Program-made: the position numbers and the translations under genes
The notes under the pieces: generated by a model
Databases searched by the model: none
Seen by the model: the letters and a program-made list of their open reading frames with translations, nothing else
Told to the model about the DNA's origin: nothing
Part shown: piece by piece, positions 56,474 through 64,000 of the stretch
Layout of the letters: each line of letters opens with the position of its first letter
Numbering within the stretch: position 1 is the first letter of the stretch
Assembly (NCBI GenBank): GCA_964017185.1
Contig: OZ024884.1
Coordinates: 15,886,548 to 15,950,547 of the forward strand
From: Rugalucina vietnamica
Lineage: Eukaryota > Mollusca > Bivalvia > Lucinida > Lucinidae
Direction of reading: 5' to 3'
DNA length: 64,000 nt

Positions 56474-59145
56474 AGCTCACCTGAGCCGAAGGCTCACAGG
56501 TGAGCTTATAGGATAGGCAGGCATCCGTCGTCCGTCGTCGTCCGTCGTCGTCGTCCGTCGTCCGTCGTCGTCCGTCCACAATTTCAAAGAAGAATATTTC
56601 TGAAGCTAGTAAGCCGATCTTGATCAAATTTAATGTGAACCATAATTGGGTTGGGGGATTGATGGCATTAGGTTTTGGAGCAGATTGTATCAAAATTGTG
56701 GTTTCCATGGCAACAGATAGGTCCCATAGACTTACAATGGGGAAAAACTAAAAAAATCTTCTTCTCTGAAACCACTAGGCCCACAGCTTTGATATTTGGT
56801 ATGTAGCAATGGCTAATGGTCCTCTACATAAATTGTGCCATTCATGCCCCTGGGGTCAAATTTGGCCAGGCCCCGGGAGGTCGATAGTCTCCATAGACTT
56901 ACTATGGGAAAAAAATAAAAAAAATCTTCTTCTCTGAAACCACAGGGCCCACAGCTTTGATATTTGGTATGTGGCAATGGCTAATGGTCCTCTACATAAA
57001 TTGTGCCAGCCATGCCCCTGGGGTCAAATTTGGCCATGCCCCGGGGGTCGATAGTCTCCATAGACTTACAATTGGAAAAACTAAAAAAATCTTCTTCTCT
57101 GAAACCACAAGGCCCACAGCTTTGATATTTGGTATGTAGCAATGGCTAATGGTCCTCTACATAAATTGTGCCATTCATGCCCCTGGGGTCAAATTTGGCC
57201 ACGCCCCGGGGGTTGATAGTCTCCATAGACTTACTATGGGAAAAAATTAAAAAATCTTCTTCTCTGAAACCACAGGGCCCACAGCTTTGATATTTTGTAG
57301 GTGGCAATGGCTAATGGTCCTCTACATAAATTGTGCCAATCATGCCCCTGGGGTCAAATTTGGCCACGCCCCGGGGGTCAATAGTCTCCATAGACCTACA
57401 ATAGGAAAAAAACTAAAAAAATCTTCTTCTCTGAAACCACTGGGCCAACAGCTTTGATATTTGGTATGTAGCAATGGCTAATGGTCCTCAACATAAATTG
57501 TGCCATTCATGCCCCTGGGGTCAAATTTGGCCACGCCCCGGGGGTTGATAGTCTCCATAGACTTACTTTGGGAAAAAAAAAATCTTCTTCTATGAAACCA
57601 TAGGGCCCACAGCTTTGATATTTTGTATGTGGCAATGGCTAATGGTCCTCTACATAAATTGTGCCAATCATGTCCCCGGGGTCAAATTTGGCTACGCCCC
57701 GGGGGTCGATAGTCTCCATAGACCTACAATAGGAAAAACTAAAAAAAATCTTCTTCTCTGAAACCACTAGACCCACAGCTTTCATATTTGGTATGTAGCA
57801 ATGGCTAATGGTCCTCTACATAAATTGTGCCATTCATGCCCCTGGGGTCAAATTTGGCCACGCCCCGGGGGTTGATAGTCTCCATAGACTTACTGTGGGA
57901 AAAAAATTAAAAAATCTTCTTCTCTGAAACCACAGGGCCCACAGCTTTGATATTTTGTAGGTGGCAATGGCTAATGGTCCTCTACATAAATTGTGCCAAT
58001 CATGCCCCTGGGGTCAAATTTGGCCACGCCCCGGGGGTCGATAGTCTCCATAGACCTACAATAGGAAAAAAACTAAAAAAATCGTCTTCTCTGAAACCAC
58101 TAGGCCAACAGCTTTGATATTTGGTATGTAGCAATGGCTAATGGTCCTCTACATAAATTGTGCGATTCATGCCCCTGGGGTCAAATTTGGCCACGCCCCG
58201 GGGGTTGATAGTCTCCATAGACTTGCTATGGGAAAAAAATTAAAAAATCTTCTTCTCTGAAACCACAGGGCCAACAGCTTTGATATTTTGTATGTGGCAA
58301 TGGCTAATGGTCCTCTACATAAATTGTGCCAATCATGTCCCCGGGGTCAAATTTGGCCACGCCCCGGGGGTTGATAGTCTCCATAGACCTACAATAGGAA
58401 AAACTAAAAAAATCTTCTTCTCTGAAACCACTAGGCCCACAGCTTTGATATTTGGTATGTAGCAATTGCTAATGGTCCTCTACAAAAATTGTGCCATTCA
58501 TGCCCCTGGGGTCAAATTTGGCCACGCCCCGGGGGTTGATAGTCTCCATAGACTTACTATGGGAAAAAAATTAAAAAAATCTTCTTCTCTGAAACCACTA
58601 GGCCCACAGCTTTGATATTTGGTATGTAGCAATGGCTAATGGTCCTCTACATAAATTGTTCCATTCATGCCCCTGGGGTCAAATTTGGCCAGGCCCCGGA
58701 GGTTGATAGTCTCAATAGACTTGCTATGGGAAAAAAATCAAAAATCTTCTTCTCTGAAACCACAGGGCACACAGCTTTGATATTTTGTATGTGGCAATGG
58801 CTAATAGTCCTCTACATAAATTGTGCCAGCCATGCCCCTGGGGTCAAATTTGGCCACGCCCCGGGGGTAGATAGTCTCCATAGACTTACAATGGGAAAAA
58901 CTAACAAAAATCTTCTTCTCTGAAACCAAAAGGCCCAGAGCTTCTATATTTTGTATGTAGCAATGTTTGGTAGTCCCCATTATAAATTGTGCCAGTCATG
59001 CCCCTGGGTCAAATTTGGCCATGCCCCGGGGGTCAATAGTGTCCATGCATAGACTTTCATTGGTCGATTCTCAATTAGTTTAAATCTCATGAGCTTATAA
59101 TGTGATAATCTCTCAGGTGAGCTACAGGACCAATGGTCCTCTAGT
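56474..59145 (+). mobile_element. Large tandem-array element, 14 units, CTCACCTGAG ends
   Basis: The left end TAGCTCACCTGAGCCGAAGG is followed by a CGTC/CGTCCGT run (56527-56576). Then come 14 units of about 165 bp, each with CTTCTTCTCTGAAACCA, CACAGCTTTGATATTT, GGCAATGGCTAATGGTCC, GGGGTCAAATTTGGCC and ATAGTCTCCATAGAC. The right end is CAGGTGAGCTAC followed by the palindrome AGGACCAATGGTCCT. Units alternate in two types, giving a period of about 330 bp. Resembles bivalve pearl/Helentron-type elements. Open frames within it are repeats of one non-coding unit. Confidence 0.85.
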
Positions 59146-59305
59146 TAGTTTACTATTAAATAAGATGAAACATAAGTTGTATCCTATTGTTAGGACTAAA
59201 GTTAGGACAATTTAAGGATGAGACATATCTTAATCGAAATTAGTCCTAAGTTCAAACTTAGGGTAAGGTATGTCTTAAAACGCTTTGTGAAACGAGCCCC
59301 TGGCC
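59146..59305. repeat. Repeat end with GCTTTGTGAAACGAGC
   Basis: TAAGATG, TTAGGAC and ATATCTTAATC words followed by the end that is inverted to the one at 51183. Confidence 0.45.
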
Positions 59306-59511
59306 GGAACTCTCGAAGTTCATTTTGCTAGCGTCGCGGCCCCAATTGCCGTCTGTTACAACAAATCTTAGTTTGGTTCTTCCAGCGTGTCTTACGCTGA
59401 TGGAATACTTAGATTCAATAATTTGCTACATACACCGGTAGATTTAGTGAGGGCGAGAAATGTATTTAAACTGAGTATGTAAGGAAAGAGAATCGATCAT
59501 TGGGGTTCAGT

Positions 59512-59755
59512 AGGGACAGGAAAAATTCCATCCTCGGCAAGCCTCGCTGTTCACTAAAACAGCGGATTCTCGGGTTGGAATTTTCCTTTCTCCTCTGAAC
59601 ATCAATATAGGGATCAACCATGGTTTTCAGTGTTCAAACATTTGATGGATCACGAGGAAGGCGTTTGAACACAAGGCCGCAGGCCGCGTGTTCAAACGCC
59701 TTCCGAGTGATCCATCGAATGTTTGAACACTGTAAAAATCATGGTTGATCGCTAT
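59512..59755. repeat. Two adjacent hairpins (H5)
   Basis: The first (59518-59592) has arms GGAAAAATTCCATCC / GGTTGGAATTTTCC and CGCTGTT / AACAGCG. The second (59612-59750) has arms of about 62 bp, GATCAACCATGGTTTTCAGT to AGGCGTTTGAACAC, around AAGGCCGCAGGCCGCG. No TGACGTCA core lies nearby. They sit between the two oppositely oriented array elements. Confidence 0.7.
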
Positions 59756-59852
59756 TCTTGCATTATAAGGAATTTTATACCCGTTTATTGAGAAAACAAA
59801 TAATAACATAAGTTATTAATTCAGAAAAACGCCCACAAAATAAGAAACAACC

Positions 59853-61387
59853 AGAGGACCAATGGTCCTGTAAACGCTCACCTGAGACCCGAGATATATA
59901 CCAATAAACTTGTTTGACTAGAATGGTAATATACATGTATATAACCCCAGGGCAGGGTCAGAGCAACCTCTGGAGTCAATTTCTTTTTTAAATCATAAAG
60001 ATTCAGTCCATTTGCCAATTTACTGCAAGTTTTGCCCTTCAAATGACATTGTAACAATTTTCCCCATTCAAATGCGTGGGCAACCTAAGTTGACCTTGCC
60101 GCAAAAAAGGTCAAGGTCATCCCAGGGTCATAATTTGTATAAACTTTGTAGAGCTTCATTGCCTGATGCTTCATGCCAAGTTTCAAAATCATAGGCCTTC
60201 TGGTTCTGGAGAAGAAGATTTTTAAAGGGTTTTGCTATTTATAGCCATTGCGGCCATCTTGGTCATGTGACCTTGACCATTTATATAAACTTTCATTCAC
60301 TCTTCCTAAGAATGCTCCACATAAAGTTTGGCTTTGATTGGCCAAGTGGTTTCAGAGAAGAAGATGTTTGAATATTATGGTCAACTACATGTATATAGCC
60401 CCGGGGCAGGGGCAGACAACCCTCTGGGCCCAAAATATTTTCATAAACATAAATTTTCTGTCCATTTGCTCATTCTTAGCAAGGTTTTTGCCATTTAATG
60501 ACATTTTCCTATTTTTCCCATTCAAATGCATGGGCGGCCTAAGTTGACCTTGTTGTAAAAAAGGTCACGGTATTCCCAGGGTCATGATTTATACAAACTT
60601 TGTAGAGCTCCATTGCCTGATGCTTCATGCCAAGTTTCAAAATCATAGGCCTTGAGTTCTTGAGAAGAAGATTCTTAAAGGTTTTTTTCTATTTATAGCC
60701 ATGGCGGCCATTTTGGTCATGTGACCTTGACCATTTATATAAACTTTCTTTCCCCCTTCCCAAGGATGCTCCATATGAAGTTTGGCTTTGATTGGCCAAG
60801 CGGTTTCAGGGGAGAAAATGTTTCATTATTATAGAAATATACATGTATATAGCCCCGGGGCAGGGGCAGACAACCCCACAGGGGCTAAAACTTTCCATTA
60901 ACATTAAGCTTCTGTCCATTTGCCTATTCCCAGTAAGTTTTACCCATTAAATAGCATTTTACCATTTTTTCCCATTCAAATGCATTGGCGACTTAAGTTG
61001 ACCTTGCCGTAAAATAGGTCAAGGTCATCCTAGGGTCATGATTTATATAAACTATGATGGGCCCGCATCCCAAATGCTACATACCAAGTTTCGTGGAAAT
61101 CGGCCATCTGGTTCTGGAGAAGAAGATTTTTAAAGGTTTTTGCTATTTATAGCCATGGCGGCCATCTTGGTCATGTGACCTGGATCATTTATATAAACTT
61201 TCGTTCCCCCTTCCTGGGGATGCTTCACATGAAGTTTGGCTTTGATTGGCCATGCGGTTTCAGAGGAGAAGATCTTTGAAATTGTGGACGACGGACGGAC
61301 GACGACGGACGCCGACGGACGACGGACGGACGCCGGAGCATGGGTATACTATAAGCTCACCTGTGAGCCTATGGCTCAGGTGAGCTA
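59853..61387 (-). mobile_element. Tandem-array element, three units of about 455 bp, CTCACCTGAG ends
   Basis: It reads in the opposite direction to the 56.5-kb element. The palindrome AGGACCAATGGTCCT is at 59855, then CGCTCACCTGAG. Three units each have TACATGTATATAGCCCC, AGTTGACCTTG, AAGGTCA, TTTATAGCCATGGCGGCC and GTGACCTTGACCATTTATAT. Then GACGACGGACGG-type repeats and the end GGCTCAGGTGAGCTA. The ends match the 56.5-kb element; the core units do not. Confidence 0.8.
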
Positions 61388-61822
61388 AAAAATGAAGTCC
61401 GGCGTAGGAATACCGTATTGATTTGACACGATTTTATTTATGCTGTTCCGGGGCCGCATCAGGTCTATTTTAGGCGCCATTGTCATTCTTCGATTTCGTA
61501 TCGATCTCGTTTGGAAAACGAAAACTCGTTTTAAACCATTTTGTGTGTAAATTTTCGGATTTAGAAGCTGTAAACGTATAAAAAACATTCGATAATGTGC
61601 TCGAGTGTCTCTCTTTCCGACGGATATATGAAGAAATTGAGAAAATTCACGGAAACAAAACCGTCAGTCGATAAAATGTGTGAATTTACACGTGGTGTGT
61701 GAAAAAACCCCAAATGGACAAAAAAGTGGAATTTGATATTGGCAAACCACATAGATAAGACCGGTTATCCTTGTGAACTTCGAATGAACAAAATCATCGC
61801 AAAGAACACGAATAATATAAAA
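61388..61822. other. Unassigned flank of the 61.8-kb transcript model
   Basis: No exon or repeat recognised. It could contain a 5' leader and promoter for the model below. Confidence 0.3.
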
Positions 61823-62467
61823 ATGACAGGTAAGACTTATTTTGAAAACAGAAACTTGAGAAAGGGAAATTTTATTATCAGCTGATCATTTTATTATCAG
61901 CTGATTTGAGTTAAAATTTTAGTTATTCTTCAGATTTATTATATGTATCAGGGTCTCTATAGAAGGGGCCACATTCTATAGAGACCATGCATGTATTTAT
62001 TTATTTTTCTTTATTTATTTATTTTATTTTTTTTTTATTTATTTTATTTTATTTTTTTTTTTTTGCTGTCATTCACCTTTTTCAATAACTGTTGAAACTT
62101 CAGTCCAGCAAATTTTGATCAATAGCCTTAAGTTATTCACGTGTAAGATGCAGTTTACCACAGCTTTGTGCAAATTTGTTTCATTTGCGCTGGATAGCTC
62201 AGTCGGTAGCATGTTTGACTTCTGACTAGCTATGAACACTGGCGATGTCAGTAAAAGTATTGCTTATTGAGAAACAAACAAAAAAAAAATATCAATGGTT
62301 CCTGTATCAGTATGTACATGTACCAATGGTTTGACTTTCACCTTCCAGGCGCGGTGGTTTCACCGGATATTTCCGGACAAAGCATCGAGAGCTGCCCTGG
62401 CTTTCCCCCACCACTAGACAGTCGGCGTCTAAGAAGCAGAATTGCTAAGCTAAGGAGAAATGCTTGA
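61823..62467 (+). CDS. Possible two-exon small peptide (duplicated exon)
   Basis: ATGACAG|GTAAGA at 61823-61829 is in phase with an exon after CACCTTCCAG at 62349. Together they read MTGAVVSPDISGQSIESCPG and FPPPLDSRRLRSRIAKLRRNA, ending TGA at 62465-62467 (42 residues). The second exon ends at AGTAG|GTAAGT (62483). A further acceptor CTTTTGCAG (62879) opens a 67-codon frame (DDIHARQNLRNTIRSDHQ..., stop 63083), which does not join in frame to these exons. The SRRLRSRIAKLRR part is strongly basic. An almost identical DNA copy of exon 2 and its donor lies at 12.4 kb. Probably part of a mobile element, perhaps the Crypton-type one next to it. Confidence 0.35.
61985..62062. repeat. T/A-rich microsatellite (TTTA)n
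   Basis: Irregular TTTAT and TTTTATT units ending in a run of 13 T. Confidence 0.7.
62186..62232 (+). repeat. tRNA-like half (D-arm side)
   Basis: GCGCTGGATAGCTCAGTCGG, TAGCATGTTTGACTTCTGAC: acceptor side, D arm and anticodon region like a tRNA. The T arm is missing. Confidence 0.45.
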
Positions 62468-63044
62468 TGTATATCTCCAGTAGGTAAGTTAAATAGAAGC
62501 AGTTGTACAAATGTCATATATTTCTACGACCAAATCTCACGGAAAGAAATGAGACGGTGAGACCAAAATCAGAATAGTTTACTGGTGAAACGCCAAACTG
62601 ACAATACCATACCCACTGTAATGAAGTGTATTTAATTGTCAGTTATTGAGAAAACACAATACATCAAGAAGTGTTTTTTTTTTTTTTTTTTCATTTTAGT
62701 ACAAACATATTTTGAACCAGGTGGTCTATTCTGATAAATCTTTTCATGCTCAAGGAAGCACAAAATTTGTATTGGGGTAATAAGTTCATGACATGACATG
62801 TCATTTTCATGCTTTATAATTACCAAAGCCAGTTAGTAGATTTTTAAACTGATACCAATTTCTGGCATTTCTTTTGCAGGATGATATTCATGCTCGACAG
62901 AATTTGAGAAACACCATCAGATCTGACCATCAGGATTCAGACAAAACTGGAGTGGATTGTTCAACAAAAATGACCACCGTTTGGAAATATAGAAACAGAA
63001 CATTTGATAAATTGACCACAAACTATGTAGCACAAACTAGGCAG

Positions 63045-64000
63045 CTACATTTTTGGCAAGTTGGGTACACTACTTGTGCTTAGATGGAAGTGAAAGTTGC
63101 ATGTTCCACCACTGACATTGAAATTGAACGTTTGTGGAAGATGCAAGGGAAATGTCAATGACTGGTTGGAATTGTAAACCTGTGTGTTGCTTATTGGCTG
63201 AGAAGGGAGTATTGGCTGGTCCTCTTCATGTTCAAGATTCTGGGTGGATGGCCTAGTGGAAGGGTTAGATTTTTTTGTGATTTGATTTGGGGGATTGACC
63301 TCTGACTGTGCAGCAGAAGTTTCAACTTGAAATGCCGAGGATAGCACTTCTGAACAAAACCTCTTTTGAGCAGAAGACTGATCATCAATATAGTGCTTAA
63401 GTGTTTCCTCAGCTTTGTGTTTAGAAATTTTACATATTTGTTTTGTATCCACCCCACCGCGGTACATGACAGTTATAGCTGTGGCTCTAACAGAGTAGTT
63501 AGTGTATGTCTTAGATAAATGTGCAGACTCAGAGATTGTTTTCATGATAACATTGATTTTGTTGATACCAAGAGGCACATTATCAAACCATACTGAATCT
63601 TCAGACATACCCCATTTCTTGTATTTTGGCTTCTGGAATAGGGCTGGACATTCAGGATGAAGCTTGCTAATATAAAACTGAAATACTTCCACAATGTTAA
63701 GACTCACACCCTCTACATTTATACCATTGGCCCTAATATCACTATAGTCCCAAGCTTTTGATGAACTCCCCCACCCCTGCCAATTTTTGTTTTTTTCAGT
63801 GTGTTTCAGAAAAAGGTATTGTTTTCCCAGATCATCTTTGGCTACACCAAAGGATTCTTTGGTTAATTCCCTCCACCCCTCACCTCCCCTCCTGGCAAAA
63901 TTATAACATAACAAAAACCAAAAACAATGGAGAAGGGTTTCTGGGGATGACTTGTAGCTGTTGATATATTGGGAAATTCTCCTAAGATCACCATTTTCAA
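63045..64000 (-). CDS. Crypton/DUF3504-type tyrosine recombinase, C-terminal part (runs off window)
   Basis: The frame is open from the window edge (…SPETLLHCFWFLLCYNFARRG) to a stop at 63045, over 310 residues. It matches the DUF3504 domain found in Crypton transposons and in Crypton-derived animal genes such as KIAA1958 and QRICH1/ZMYM families. These are tyrosine recombinases that cut and rejoin DNA through a Tyr nucleophile. The first catalytic Arg would be in ARRG. The second box is NYSVRATAITV, where relatives have HSIRAT, so the His of HxxR is Tyr here. Then comes SKHKAEETLKHYI, with the late His and the candidate nucleophile Tyr. A Ser/Thr/Pro/Asn-rich C-terminal region of about 100 residues follows, uncommon in the enzyme. 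The start lies outside the window. The 61.8-63.1 kb plus-strand model is convergent and overlaps its 3' end. It could be an active element, a relic or a domesticated gene. Confidence 0.75.
   Translation of the reverse strand, partial: ENGDLRRISQYINSYKSSPETLLHCFWFLLCYNFARRGGEGWRELTKESFGVAKDDLGKQYLFLKHTEKNKNWQGWGSSSKAWDYSDIRANGINVEGVSLNIVEVFQFYISKLHPECPALFQKPKYKKWGMSEDSVWFDNVPLGINKINVIMKTISESAHLSKTYTNYSVRATAITVMYRGGVDTKQICKISKHKAEETLKHYIDDQSSAQKRFCSEVLSSAFQVETSAAQSEVNPPNQITKKSNPSTRPSTQNLEHEEDQPILPSQPISNTQVYNSNQSLTFPLHLPQTFNFNVSGGTCNFHFHLSTSSVPNLPKM

Noticed and set aside
56957..58923. Repeated 60-94 codon frames (LYINCASHAPGVKFGHAPG)
   Set aside because: Products of the 165-bp tandem unit; stops and shifts vary between units as in non-coding repeats.

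Overview
The window is eukaryotic and AT-rich. It has spliced genes with GT-AG introns, tRNA-derived SINE pieces, an RT-bearing retroelement, Tc1/mariner, hAT-like and Crypton-type DNA elements, and tandem-array elements closed by CTCACCTGAG/CAGGTGAGCT-type ends. That mix is typical of bivalve molluscs. This placement is an inference from repeat style; no marker gene confirms it. There is no sign of bacterial, organellar or viral sequence, and no CRISPR array or rRNA.

Most real genes here are split, so they do not appear as long open frames; I rebuilt them from splice signals and intron phase. 1.8-2.7 kb (+): the last two exons of a small cysteine-containing protein. 3.7-28.8 kb (-): a tandem cluster of mucin-like single-pass membrane proteins. 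Three members (3.69-6.90, 9.01-11.23 and 24.18-28.83 kb) share one architecture: a short signal-peptide exon ending in phase 1, one large Thr-rich exon carrying the membrane span and ending in phase 2, and a short cytoplasmic-tail exon starting with an (S/R)-x-A-V motif. A decayed fourth copy lies at 15.5-16.0 kb. The third member is cut inside its large exon by a 2.05-kb 5'-truncated retroelement, and removing that insert restores the frame exactly. 34.1-37.6 kb (-): a four-exon gene for a 147-residue secreted protein, whose only visible TATA box lies in a MITE just upstream. 63.0-64.0 kb (-): a Crypton/DUF3504-type tyrosine recombinase that runs off the window.

The rest is mostly mobile DNA. 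One MITE family (central GC-rich palindrome, ends CATYAYGAAAAC) has about eleven copies. The 3' tail of the retroelement is scattered as about twelve 5'-truncated pieces. Four or more elements pair a long terminal hairpin of unrelated sequence with a shared TGACGTCA-type core. Three larger elements (12.5-13.2, 47.8-50.5 and, nested inside the latter, 48.3-49.7 kb) have terminal inverted repeats and interiors filled with short degenerate iterons. Tandem-array elements occupy 13.6-14.75, 54.6-55.4, 56.5-59.1 and 59.85-61.4 kb. Much of 29-34 kb, 39.5-46.4 kb and 53-54.3 kb shows nothing I can assign.

All exon models are by-eye predictions without transcript evidence. Their main support is that intron phases and peptide motifs agree between paralogues.
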